Below, piece by piece: positions 1-8,267 of a DNA stretch of 64,000 bases. Made by a program: the position numbers and the translations under genes. Within the stretch, counting starts at the first letter, position 1; the number at the start of each line of letters is the position of its first letter. This stretch comes from an uncultured Roseovarius sp. (lineage in GTDB: Bacteria; Pseudomonadota; Alphaproteobacteria; Rhodobacterales; Rhodobacteraceae). The stretch lies in the NCBI RefSeq assembly GCF_947489715.1, contig NZ_CANLER010000002.1, positions 391,597 through 455,596 on the forward strand. Reading direction: 5' to 3'. The notes beneath the pieces were generated by a model. The model made no database searches and was not told where the DNA came from. It saw only the letters and a program-made list of their open reading frames with translations.

Positions 1-658
1 TCATCAGCAAGGCAGTTCTGGGGCCAATCGCAGCCTCAAAATCGGCGTCATGTGTACGATTGGTGGTGCCAACTTCCACCAGCTTGCAGCCTGCACGGGC
101 CATGATGTCTGGCATGCGGAAGGCTCCGCCGATCTCGATCAGCTCACCCCGTGACACCGGCACCTCTTTGCGCTGCGCCAGGCTGTTGAGCGTCAGCAAC
201 ACAGCTGCTGCATTGTTGTTAACAACAAGCGCGCCTTCTGCCCCGGTTAACTGGCACAGCAGAGCTTCGGCATGCCTATGCCGATCACCGCGTTTGCCAG
301 TGTCCAAGTCAAATTCCACGTTGCTGGCACCACGCGCAACCTCGACCATCGCCTGTATCGCGGATTGGGGCAGCGACGCGCGTCCAAGATTGGTGTGCAG
401 CACTGTGCCTGTCAGATTGTAGACTGGCCGGAGCGACGGACGTAAAACGCGGTCTGTCTCGTCAGAGAGCGATTGGACCAGCGCCGACATATCCGTAGAC
501 TCGCCTGCCAGCAAGCTCTGGCGTGCCTGTTCCAAGATGCCCTGCGCACAGCGTATGACCAGGGCCGCGCCATGATCACGTACCAAGTCCTGTACAGCTG
601 GCGTGTTCACAAGGCGATCCACTGACGGTAGGTGTTTTGGCGCATCGATGCGCGTCAT
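1..658 (-). CDS. selA: L-seryl-tRNA(Sec) selenium transferase, C-terminus outside window
   Basis: PLP enzyme that converts seryl-tRNA(Sec) to selenocysteinyl-tRNA(Sec) with selenophosphate. The translation starts MTRIDAPKHLPSVDRLV and carries SelA-type blocks such as PVYNLTGTVLHTNLGRA, the VNNNAAAVLL segment, and RGELIEIGGAFRMPDIM, at the N-terminal half of the family. About 219 residues are present; the rest lies beyond position 1. The ATG at 658 follows AAAGGAGC, a good ribosome site. It lies 36 nt downstream of gcvH on the same strand, so the two are probably cotranscribed. Its presence implies a selenoprotein (often formate dehydrogenase) elsewhere; none is visible in this window. Confidence 0.9.
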   Translation of the reverse strand, partial: MTRIDAPKHLPSVDRLVNTPAVQDLVRDHGAALVIRCAQGILEQARQSLLAGESTDMSALVQSLSDETDRVLRPSLRPVYNLTGTVLHTNLGRASLPQSAIQAMVEVARGASNVEFDLDTGKRGDRHRHAEALLCQLTGAEGALVVNNNAAAVLLTLNSLAQRKEVPVSRGELIEIGGAFRMPDIMARAGCKLVEVGTTNRTHDADFEAAIGPRTALLM

Positions 659-694
659 CTCAGCTCCTTTGGCGTTGCTGCGATCCGAAGTGGT

Positions 695-1054
695 TCAGGC
701 GATCATATCCTTATAGGCCACCTCGTCCATCAGGCCGTCCAGAACCGCCATGTCAGCCAGTTTGATCTTGAAAAACCATGCGGCACCGGTGGGGTCTTCG
801 TTCACCAGATTGGGCGCATCCACCAGCGCATCATTCACCGCGACAACCTCACCGTCATACATGGCCGAAACCCCACTTGCCGCTTTGACGCTTTCGATGA
901 CGACGACCTCATCGCCGTGACTGACTTGCGTGCCGGGTTCAGGCAGTTCCACAAAAACAACATCCCCCAACTGTTCCGCTGCATAATCTGTGATCCCGAC
1001 AATGACGACTTCGCCGTCGACCCTGAGCCAGTCATGTTCTTCGGTATATTTCAT
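695..1054 (-). CDS. gcvH: Glycine cleavage system H-like lipoyl carrier protein
   Basis: A 119-residue lipoyl-domain protein beginning [12 protein letters not shown], the standard GcvH start. The lipoylation motif is [11 protein letters not shown], with the modified lysine near residue 63. It carries the aminomethyl group between the P, T and L proteins of glycine cleavage. The ATG at 1054 was preferred over an upstream in-frame extension because it gives the family's normal N-terminus and length. Classical gcvT and gcvP are not adjacent; the next gene is selA. The GcvT-like genes in this window are of the DmdA/YgfZ-like branch and need not use it. It may be a second H-protein copy with a special partner. 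Confidence 0.9.
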   Translation of the reverse strand: MKYTEEHDWLRVDGEVVIVGITDYAAEQLGDVVFVELPEPGTQVSHGDEVVVIESVKAASGVSAMYDGEVVAVNDALVDAPNLVNEDPTGAAWFFKIKLADMAVLDGLMDEVAYKDMIA

Positions 1055-1223
1055 CAGCTTATTTTCCCGTTGGGCGCACTTGCGTTGCACAGGTCTTGGC
1101 AACCTGCCCAGCATCTCAAGGGCACGAAATTCATGTATCGAAAGTCAAGGTTGACCCGGCCTTCAACATTTAGGCAAGCAAAACTTGTTGACAGGTAGAT
1201 TAAGTAATGCTGAAGATGACAAC

Positions 1224-2111
1224 ATGAATGCTCCTTTGATCCCCGGCTCGATGCGATTTGAGATTGACGTGTTGAAGACGTTCATCGCGGTGGCTGATAC
1301 CGGTTCGGTCAAGCTCGCATCTGAACGTGTTGCGCGGTCGTCTGCGGCTGTGTCTATGCAGATGAAAAAGCTGGAGAATCTGGTTGGCGCACCTGTGTTT
1401 CAACGTGCCGAGGGTGCCATGCGCCTGTCTGCGATTGGCGAACGTCTGATGCCCCATGCGCACCGCATTGTGCAGGCAAACGATACCGCCATTGCCGAAA
1501 TGCAATGCCCGGATATCGAGGGGGTGGTCCGCGTCGGCATCTGTCTGGAAAATTCCGAAACCCGCATGCCCGAAATTCTGGCCGGATTTTCACAAGCACA
1601 TTCCAGCGTCACCGTTGAGATTGTCTCCGGCGACGCTCAGGATTTGGCTGCGATGCTGACCAAAGACGAGCTGGATATTGCAATTCTGACGGTCGGCGGC
1701 GGCGCACCACCCGAAGAAGGAGACCGGCTGCTGCATGAACAACCTTTGGTTTGGGCCAACCATAGAAACGGACATCGAGACAAGGAACGACCCTTGCGTC
1801 TGGCGGTCGCATCTGTGGGTTGCCCATGGCGCCTTGCCGCGCTCGATGCTTTGAAACGCGCAGGCATTCCCTATCGGATCGCCTATCTTTCAAACGTATC
1901 GGAATCGCAGCTTGCAGCGGTTCGGGCGGATCTTGCGGTGGCGGCATTACCGCTGAGCCGTATAACCAACTGCAACCAACCCATCTGCGTGAACGAGGAC
2001 CTGCCCAAGCTTCCCTACACGCAAATCATTCTGCGAACCTCCATCAACCCGGGCGAAAACGCCAAAGCACTGGCGGCACAAGTACTCTCGGCCTTTAACC
2101 GGCCACCTTAG
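1224..2111 (+). CDS. LysR-family transcriptional regulator
   Basis: A 295-residue LysR-type regulator with an N-terminal winged helix-turn-helix (about residues 12-70; LKTFIAVADTGSVKLASERVARSSAAVSMQMKKLE region) followed by a periplasmic-binding-protein-like effector domain. The ATG at 1224 is chosen over the TTG at 1185 because it sits just before the conserved domain; ATG 1251 is also possible. It is divergent from gcvH-selA with a 169-bp spacer, the usual arrangement for a LysR regulator and its target. It converges on the GST gene, with stops 10 nt apart. The effector cannot be read from sequence. Confidence 0.85.
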   Translation: MNAPLIPGSMRFEIDVLKTFIAVADTGSVKLASERVARSSAAVSMQMKKLENLVGAPVFQRAEGAMRLSAIGERLMPHAHRIVQANDTAIAEMQCPDIEGVVRVGICLENSETRMPEILAGFSQAHSSVTVEIVSGDAQDLAAMLTKDELDIAILTVGGGAPPEEGDRLLHEQPLVWANHRNGHRDKERPLRLAVASVGCPWRLAALDALKRAGIPYRIAYLSNVSESQLAAVRADLAVAALPLSRITNCNQPICVNEDLPKLPYTQIILRTSINPGENAKALAAQVLSAFNRPP

Positions 2112-2121
2112 GGCAAACTAT

Positions 2122-2760
2122 TCAATATTGCGGATTTGCGATCCAGGGTTTGTAAACACGCTGCACGCTTGGCCGTTGCAGCACTTTGTCAGCGATACGT
2201 TTAGCATTAGGAAATTCGGACATGCTCGGGTGCCCTTTAGACGTGCGCAGCCACGTCGTGAGCATGAAAAGATAAATGTCGGCCGCGCTGAATTGAGTGC
2301 CAAGCACCCATTCTTTGTCACCGATTTGATCGTCGATCACCGTCCAGGTTTCCCTGAGCCGTCGGTTGCCCCGCCGCTGCGCGCTTGCTTCATCGCAGGA
2401 CGCGTCAACAAAACGGTCCGGGTAATAAGTCAGCTGAAAAGCGTTCTGAACCGAGTTGGAGAAATAGACCAGCGTTTGCAGATACGTCGCCCGCGCCGGA
2501 ACATCAATGGCCGGGGCCAACCCTGCCTCGGGATGCCGGTCACACAGAAACATCGTGATCGCGGCGCATTCATACATCGCGCCATCTTCCCACAACAGGA
2601 CCGGGACCCAGCCATTGGGATTGACCGCCAGCTGCTCTAGCGGGCGCGGCTCGTCCATCTTGACCGATGTCTCAATAAGCTCATAAGGCGCGCCGATTTC
2701 TTCCAGCAAAACACGGACGCCCATGGAGGCGCTCTTGAGTGCGTAAAACAGTTTATACAT
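2122..2760 (-). CDS. Glutathione S-transferase family protein
   Basis: A 212-residue cytosolic GST: N-terminal thioredoxin-like domain (MYKLFYALKSASMG, then NPNGWVPVLLWEDG and YECAAITMFL, which form the glutathione site) and an all-helical C-terminal domain ending near LQRPSVQRVYKPW. The likely catalytic residue is Ser in the SASMG stretch. AGGGGA lies 8 nt before the ATG. It is the last gene of the long minus-strand unit that starts at proX, 12 nt after the SDR stop. A role in conjugating or isomerising a reactive intermediate of that pathway is an inference. Confidence 0.85.
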   Translation of the reverse strand: MYKLFYALKSASMGVRVLLEEIGAPYELIETSVKMDEPRPLEQLAVNPNGWVPVLLWEDGAMYECAAITMFLCDRHPEAGLAPAIDVPARATYLQTLVYFSNSVQNAFQLTYYPDRFVDASCDEASAQRRGNRRLRETWTVIDDQIGDKEWVLGTQFSAADIYLFMLTTWLRTSKGHPSMSEFPNAKRIADKVLQRPSVQRVYKPWIANPQY

Positions 2761-2772
2761 CCGTGTGGTCCC

Positions 2773-3549
2773 CTAGTAGGTCCATGTTTCGGTATGCGGC
2801 CTGATTTCGACTTCGTTGCTCCAGGCCCCTTTGGGCTGTTGAAGTGTCAGCCAATAGGTTTCAGCGACATCATTGGGGTCCGCCAAAGCCGCCTTATCGC
2901 GGGCCGTGCCATAGATCCCTTGCATGATCGGCACGTCAAGATCGCAATCGAGCCTCACATGCACGATATGAACCCCGTCTTTGGCATAGGCTTTTGTCAG
3001 GCTCTGCGATAACGCCCGAAGGCCAAATTTCCCAATCGCATAAGCCGGATGCGTGGCCGAACCCCGGAACGCCGCTGTCGCACTTGAGAAAAAGAACGTT
3101 CCATGCCCACGCGCACGCATCTCAGGCAACAAGGCCTTCGCGGCAGCAAAGGCCCCCACTACCTCAAGGCGGAAGGTATCTTCCATCCTGTCATAGGTCA
3201 TGTCCAGCGGGTCACATTTCGTGAATTCGCCCCTGACATTATAGATCAGCACATCAATCGGGCCTATGTCCGCCGACAGCGAGGATAGTGTCCGTTCGAG
3301 GGATGCAGGCTGAGTTGCGTCAGCGCTGCGGTGCCATACTCGAGTGGTCGGCCGTCCTGCCCGTACTGCGTTGCGTGCCGCTGCGCAGCTTTCTTCGGAT
3401 CGAGAGATCAACGCGATGTCATATCCACCGCGGGCAAACCTTTCCGCCAATGCCGCGCCAAGCCCTTCACCAGCGCCAACAATGGCGCAGATGCCTTGAC
3501 GTTCAGTAGCCTCAGGCAAGGCAGAGCCCGGTGTGCAATCGTGGCCCAT
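2773..3549 (-). CDS. Short-chain dehydrogenase/reductase
   Basis: A 258-residue SDR with a Rossmann fold. The nucleotide-binding glycine motif is GAGEGLG (about residues 26-32), and the catalytic YxxxK is present as YAIGK (about residue 170) after an SSATAAF strand. The usual NNAG motif is changed to YNVRG, seen in atypical SDRs. The ATG at 3549 is preceded by AGGA and lies 3 nt after the lyase stop codon, so translation is probably coupled. Substrate unknown; context suggests an oxidised intermediate of the operon's pathway. Confidence 0.85.
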   Translation of the reverse strand: MGHDCTPGSALPEATERQGICAIVGAGEGLGAALAERFARGGYDIALISRSEESCAAARNAVRAGRPTTRVWHRSADATQPASLERTLSSLSADIGPIDVLIYNVRGEFTKCDPLDMTYDRMEDTFRLEVVGAFAAAKALLPEMRARGHGTFFFSSATAAFRGSATHPAYAIGKFGLRALSQSLTKAYAKDGVHIVHVRLDCDLDVPIMQGIYGTARDKAALADPNDVAETYWLTLQQPKGAWSNEVEIRPHTETWTY

Positions 3550-3552
3550 TCC

Positions 3553-4416
3553 TCATCTTCCCATCCTGTCCGCGATGGCGACAATGCGGTACATGTCGCG
3601 CAGAACCGGTTTTTCGATCAGCTTGCCGTCGATTACGACAAGCCCGGTATTTGCCGCCTCGAACTCGGCAATGATGCGGCGGGCGCGGGTGATCTGCGCC
3701 TCGGTTGGCGTAAAAACTTCGTTGAGCGCGGCGATCTGTTTTGGGTGGACCGAGCCTTTGCCCGCAAAGCCCAGATCGCGCACTTTCTCGGCTTCAACGC
3801 GCATCCCGACCGGATCGTCGAGATCAAGAAACGGCACATCTATTACATCGAGACCGGCTGCGGCCGAGGCATGGACCACGCGAGAACGTGCATAGATCAT
3901 CGACTCGAACGTGTTATGGCAACGCAGTTCGGCCGCCATATCCACCCCGCCAAAGAACATCGCATCGATCCGGTCTGAACACTTGGCAATTTCGAACGCC
4001 GCCTCCAGCCCCTCATTCGTTTCAATGATCACATGCAGCCGCGTCGTATGCCCCGCCTCGGTCAGCAGCTGATCGAGCATCACTACCTCATCTGACGTAC
4101 GCACTTTCGGCATCATCAACGCGGGTGGCGGGGTATCCGTAGCCAGTATGGCCTGTACGTCCTCAATCCCGAACCGTTCACGCATCGAATTGATCCGCAC
4201 GATACGTTCCACACCGTCATCGGGCTGCGGCTGTTCGAACAGGGCAAGAGCCTTTTGGCGGGCCTCGGCCTTGTCCTTGGGCGCAATCCCGTCTTCCAGC
4301 TCGACACAGACGATATCCGAACCAGACGCCAACGCCTTGGGAAACATATCAGGCCGCAGCCCCGGCGTGAAAATAAAACTCCGGCGGGGGCGCGGGATGC
4401 GTGCAGTCATTGTCAT
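3553..4416 (-). CDS. HpcH/HpaI (CitE-like) CoA ester lyase
   Basis: A 287-residue TIM-barrel lyase of the CitE/HpcH/malyl-CoA lyase superfamily. Typical features are RSFIFTPGLRPDMFPKA near the N-terminus (CoA and phosphate contact), VELEDGIAP, the metal-binding glutamate in HVIIETNEGL, FGGVDMAAEL, and GKGSVHPKQI. Family members cleave or condense 3-hydroxyacyl-CoA esters. The ATG at 4416 lies behind an AGGAAGGA ribosome site; a GTG three bases upstream is possible. It is fifth from the end of the transporter operon, 27 nt after the aldehyde dehydrogenase. It could cleave a hydroxylated acyl chain of the imported compound (inference). Confidence 0.85.
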   Translation of the reverse strand: MTMTARIPRPRRSFIFTPGLRPDMFPKALASGSDIVCVELEDGIAPKDKAEARQKALALFEQPQPDDGVERIVRINSMRERFGIEDVQAILATDTPPPALMMPKVRTSDEVVMLDQLLTEAGHTTRLHVIIETNEGLEAAFEIAKCSDRIDAMFFGGVDMAAELRCHNTFESMIYARSRVVHASAAAGLDVIDVPFLDLDDPVGMRVEAEKVRDLGFAGKGSVHPKQIAALNEVFTPTEAQITRARRIIAEFEAANTGLVVIDGKLIEKPVLRDMYRIVAIADRMGR

Positions 4417-4443
4417 CACTTCCTTCCTGTCAGCCAGTTCCGG

Positions 4444-5892
4444 TCAGGCGATCCCATGTAGGGTTTTTGTTTCAAGATAGTCTTCCAATCCCATCAAACC
4501 GCCTTCGCGGCCATTGCCGGACTGTTTGTAGCCACCAAAGGGCGAGCCATAGTTGAATCCCCCGCCGTTGATGTGAATAGCACCGGCGCGGAGGTGGGAA
4601 GAGACGCGCTCCGCGCGGGCCGAGCTGCCGGTCTGAACATAGGCGGCAAGCCCGTATGGCGTGTCATTGGCCATTGTGATGGCATCGTCCTCATCTTCGA
4701 ACGGGATGATCACCAATACCGGGCCAAAGATTTCTTCCTGCGCGATCCTCATCTCGTTGCGGACATCGGCAAAGAGGGTGGGCTGGACGAACCAGCCGGT
4801 TTCAAACCCGTCAGGTTTACCCAGGCCCCCCGACAGAAGGGTGGCGCCTTCGTCGATCCCGACCTGGATCATGGCCTGAACGCGGTCGTACTGAATGCGG
4901 TCAAACAGCGGGCCGATGTGATCGCCTTCTTCGGCGGGGTCGGCGACTGCGATAGACTCTGCCGCATGTTTTGCGATTTTCAGCGCCTCGTCATAACAGG
5001 ATCGCTCCACCAAAAGCCGCGTAGGGGCATCGCAGGATTGGCCGGTGTTGAACATGCACTCCAGCACGGATGCGCTCACGCGTTCTTCCAGATCGCAATC
5101 CGCAAAAACAAGGTTGGGGGATTTACCACCCAGTTCCAGCGTCACCCGCTTGACCGTCTCAGCGGCATCACGCGTCACCGCTGTACCCGCACGGGTTGAC
5201 CCAGTGAAGGACATCATCTGCACATCCGCGTGACGGGACAAGACAGAGCCAACGTTGCCCCCGTCGCCATGCACCACATTAAAAACACCTGCTGGATAGC
5301 CCGCCTCGTGAATAATCTCGGCATAGACCATGGCCGAGACCGGCGTGTGTTCCGAGGGTTTCAGAACGCAGGTGCACCCCGTTGCAAGCGCCGGAATGAC
5401 CTTGAGCGCGATCTGGTTCATCGGCCAGTTCCACGGCGTGATCAGGCCACACACACCGATTGGTTCGCGAAGCAGAATATCGCCATTGGCAAGTGTCGTG
5501 CGCTCATCAAGCATCTCCAGCGCATCAATAAAGCCCTGGAGGTGGCCAATAGCGGCATCAGCCTGCGCATCGCGGGCCATAGAGATTGGCGCGCCCATTT
5601 CCATGCGCATGGCCTGGGCGAGATCCTCGATACGGTCTTCGGTGACCGCCTTCAGTCGCTGTAATAGCGCCAAGCGTTCCTCTTTGCTGGTTTGAGAGAA
5701 GCTGTCAAATGCGGATTTCGCCGCGGCAACGGCCCTGTCTACATCCTCGGCATTGCCCATGGCCACGGTGCCGATCTGTTCTTCGGTGGCCGGGTTCATG
5801 ACCGGCATCGTTGCGTCCGAGGCCGGTGCAACCCATTGCCCGCCAATATAGAATTTCAGAAGATTATCCATTGATACCATGTCCCTATTCAT
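4444..5892 (-). CDS. NAD(P)-dependent aldehyde dehydrogenase
   Basis: A 482-residue ALDH-superfamily enzyme oxidising an aldehyde to the acid. The catalytic cysteine is in NTGQSCDAPTR, the general-base glutamate in TLELGGKSPNL, the asparagine motif in ITPWNWPMNQ, and the C-terminal block is GGYKQSGNGREGG. The ATG at 5892 overlaps the stop of the upstream dehydrogenase as ATGA, which favours coupling; ATGs at 5880 and 5871 (the latter giving MDNLLKFYIGGQW) are alternatives. It follows the Fe-alcohol dehydrogenase, so the pair probably turns an alcohol into an acid. The betaine-type transporter context suggests an onium alcohol such as choline or a homologue, but this is not shown. Confidence 0.9.
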   Translation of the reverse strand: MNRDMVSMDNLLKFYIGGQWVAPASDATMPVMNPATEEQIGTVAMGNAEDVDRAVAAAKSAFDSFSQTSKEERLALLQRLKAVTEDRIEDLAQAMRMEMGAPISMARDAQADAAIGHLQGFIDALEMLDERTTLANGDILLREPIGVCGLITPWNWPMNQIALKVIPALATGCTCVLKPSEHTPVSAMVYAEIIHEAGYPAGVFNVVHGDGGNVGSVLSRHADVQMMSFTGSTRAGTAVTRDAAETVKRVTLELGGKSPNLVFADCDLEERVSASVLECMFNTGQSCDAPTRLLVERSCYDEALKIAKHAAESIAVADPAEEGDHIGPLFDRIQYDRVQAMIQVGIDEGATLLSGGLGKPDGFETGWFVQPTLFADVRNEMRIAQEEIFGPVLVIIPFEDEDDAITMANDTPYGLAAYVQTGSSARAERVSSHLRAGAIHINGGGFNYGSPFGGYKQSGNGREGGLMGLEDYLETKTLHGIA

Positions 5893-7064
5893 CGTGCCTT
5901 GGCGATGGCTGTTTCGACAAGTGTGCGCATCTCGGAGATGCTGGCGGTGCGGGGGTTGGTGCCTGCCGCGCTGTCCTGCAAGGCCTTTTCGGCAATTCGA
6001 GCTGCGCAATCGGAAGGGACGCCGATCCCGCTGAGAGCGTGGGGAATGTTGATGTCGTCCAGCATCCGTTCAATCTCGGCAATGAAGGCGTCAACCGAGG
6101 CGTCCTGCAGGCCCATCGCATCGGCCATGCGTTTCACTTTGTCCTCCATGCCCGGCAGGTTGAACCGCAAGACCACGGGCAGGATAATCGCATTGGTCAG
6201 CCCGTGCTGCGTATTGAATTCGGCCCCCACCATATGCGAGATCGCATGCACATGCCCAAGGCCTTTGAGGAAGGCAATCCCTGCCAGACAGGACCCGGCC
6301 AGCATGCCGCCACGTGCTGCCATGTTTTCAGGCTCGCGCACGGCCACGGGCAACCACTTCGCAACCAGCGCCAGACCTTCCAACGCCAGACCATCGCAAA
6401 GCGGGTGAAAGCCCGGGACGCAATAGGCCTCGATCGCGTGCACCATGGCATCAGCCCCGGTCCATGCGGTCAGGTTGGCGGGCAGGCCAACCGTCAGCTC
6501 CGGGTCCAGCAGCGCCAGAGACGGCTGCAATTGCGGATGGCAGATGCAGAACTTCATCCCCTTGCCAGTATGGGTGACCATCGCCGTGCTTTCGGTCTCG
6601 GCCCCAGTGCCTGAAGTGGTGGGAATGGTGATCAAGGTTGGAAAAGCCTGATCAGGACCGATCTCCGCCGGTGGCTTCTCCCATTCAAAATCCCAAAGAT
6701 CTATGTCGTTTCTAGCGGTCAGGCAGATGGCTTTGCCGCCATCCATGGCACTCCCGCCCCCAATGGCGATAATCGCGTCATGTCCGCCCGAACGAAAGGC
6801 CCTCCGCCCTGCACCGATCTCATCGTCACGCGGATTTGGCGAGATATCCGAGAATAGGCCTGACCCAAGCCCGGCCTCGGAAATAAACCCCTGCAATGGT
6901 TGGATAAAGGGTAGGTCACGGCTGCCTTTATCGGTCACGATCAACGGGTTGGACAGCCCAATAGCGGCGCAACGTTGCCCGATTTCGGACAGTCGGCCCG
7001 GCCCATAGGCAATGGGGATTGGGAACGTCCAATCCTGCGGTTCCAGAATGTCTGTGTCAGTCAT
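5889..7064 (-). CDS. Iron-containing alcohol dehydrogenase
   Basis: A 391-residue group III (Fe-type) alcohol dehydrogenase. It has the NAD-binding GGGSAMDGGKA motif (about residues 100-110), the TIPTTSGTGAE motif, and metal-ligand region AWTGADAMVHAIEAY with the conserved histidines continuing in LGHVHAISHMVGAEFNTQHG. It oxidises an alcohol to an aldehyde for the overlapping downstream aldehyde dehydrogenase. It lies 21 nt after the GcvT-like gene in the same operon. Substrate unknown. Confidence 0.9.
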   Translation of the reverse strand: MTDTDILEPQDWTFPIPIAYGPGRLSEIGQRCAAIGLSNPLIVTDKGSRDLPFIQPLQGFISEAGLGSGLFSDISPNPRDDEIGAGRRAFRSGGHDAIIAIGGGSAMDGGKAICLTARNDIDLWDFEWEKPPAEIGPDQAFPTLITIPTTSGTGAETESTAMVTHTGKGMKFCICHPQLQPSLALLDPELTVGLPANLTAWTGADAMVHAIEAYCVPGFHPLCDGLALEGLALVAKWLPVAVREPENMAARGGMLAGSCLAGIAFLKGLGHVHAISHMVGAEFNTQHGLTNAIILPVVLRFNLPGMEDKVKRMADAMGLQDASVDAFIAEIERMLDDINIPHALSGIGVPSDCAARIAEKALQDSAAGTNPRTASISEMRTLVETAIAKAR

Positions 7065-7085
7065 GATATGTATTGCTTCGCTTGG

Positions 7086-8267
7086 TCAGATTGCAGGGCG
7101 TTCGGGGATGCTGCGGTCTACACCGCGCACAATGTTCTTTTCTTGGTCAAAGAACGGTGGCTGGACGATGTCGCCACTGTGCAGGCTGCCGTCCGGCAGG
7201 CGCATAGAAAGGGTGCGACCGACCCAATCGCCGGGTGCATTGAAATGCACATAGCCCACCCCAACGCCCAGAGTGGGTGACGGAATGCCGGCGGTGATCC
7301 GGCCGACCACGGTGTCACCCTCCATAACCACGCTGCCCGCAGCAGGGGTTTGAGTGGCGCATGTCAGACCAAACAGGCAGGACCGCGTATCCTTGCCCAC
7401 CAGGGCATCGCGCCCGACGAAATCGCCCTTTTCCATATTGATAAAAGGGGCCAGTCCCGCCTCGTACGGTGTCATGTCCGGCGTCATGTCTGTCAGGTTG
7501 CCAAGGATGCCCCCTTCGATCCGGCGGATAGTCAGCGCACGGGTCGATGAGAATTCCATGCCATGTGGTTCCCCACAGGCCATCAAATGATCCCAGAGTG
7601 CCAGGTGATCGGTTTTGGCCCCGTCAGAGTAGACTTCGAATCCAAGCTCATTGGTGAACCCGGTGCGCGAGACATAAAGGGTCTGACCACCCAGATCAAA
7701 ATAACCCGAACGGAAATACTTCAGGGTCTCGTCAATCGCCCCTCCGGACGCCGCTTTCATGATCTCAATCGACGTCGGCCCCTGAATTTGCAGCACTCGG
7801 CTGTGCGGGTCGGAAATGCTCACGTCAAAGCCTCCGGAATGCGCCATCAGCCATGCCTCGAACGGGCCATCGGCCTGAACGTACCAGAACCGATTTTCGC
7901 CGAGTTTGAACATGACACCGTCCATGAAAACACCGCCCTGAGGCGTGCAGGCGATGGCATAGTATCCGCGCCCTTCAGCCATGGTGGCGACCTTGCGGGC
8001 AAGTACTTTTTCAAGGAAGGGCACAGCGTCCGGCCCCGAGATTTCAATGGGCTTTTCGGGCACGTCAAAGATCAGCGCCTTCTGGCGCAGGCACCAGTAT
8101 TTTTCGAGATAGTCTTCGCCGGTGAAGATCGGGAAGTAGCGCCCGGCATAGACGCCGCGGATCATTTCCGGGCAATCGGTGCGTTCGATAAAGGGGGATT
8201 CCTCAAAGCGGCGGGCGCTGATGGAAACGTTGTTTTGCAGGTCGGAGGCTTCCTGGAGGTTGCTCAT
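7086..8267 (-). CDS. GcvT-family (DmdA-like) folate-dependent demethylase/aminomethyltransferase
   Basis: A 393-residue protein of the GcvT/YgfZ/DmdA superfamily: folate-binding N-terminal domain, with blocks VFMDGVMFKLG, HSRVLQIQGPTS, SRTGFTNELGFEVY and RRIEGGILGN, and a C-terminal GcvT barrel ending GYVHFNAPGDWVGR. Relatives move a methyl or methylene from an N- or S-methyl donor to tetrahydrofolate. The IxDD stretch of classical GcvT reads FMDG here, so it is not an ordinary glycine-cleavage T protein. Its ATG overlaps the stop of the molybdoenzyme gene (ATGA). A second copy lies at 18924-20093. Demethylation of a betaine-, sarcosine- or DMSP-like compound is the best guess. Confidence 0.8.
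   Translation of the reverse strand: MSNLQEASDLQNNVSISARRFEESPFIERTDCPEMIRGVYAGRYFPIFTGEDYLEKYWCLRQKALIFDVPEKPIEISGPDAVPFLEKVLARKVATMAEGRGYYAIACTPQGGVFMDGVMFKLGENRFWYVQADGPFEAWLMAHSGGFDVSISDPHSRVLQIQGPTSIEIMKAASGGAIDETLKYFRSGYFDLGGQTLYVSRTGFTNELGFEVYSDGAKTDHLALWDHLMACGEPHGMEFSSTRALTIRRIEGGILGNLTDMTPDMTPYEAGLAPFINMEKGDFVGRDALVGKDTRSCLFGLTCATQTPAAGSVVMEGDTVVGRITAGIPSPTLGVGVGYVHFNAPGDWVGRTLSMRLPDGSLHSGDIVQPPFFDQEKNIVRGVDRSIPERPAI

Noticed and set aside
632-1198. Plus-strand frame over gcvH
   Set aside because: Antisense shadow of gcvH; no ribosome site or domain.
7086-8267. Naming the GcvT-like genes gcvT, dmdA or tdm
   Set aside because: They lack the DUF1989 part of Tdm and differ from both classical GcvT and DmdA at the IxDD stretch, so a symbol would overstate specificity.
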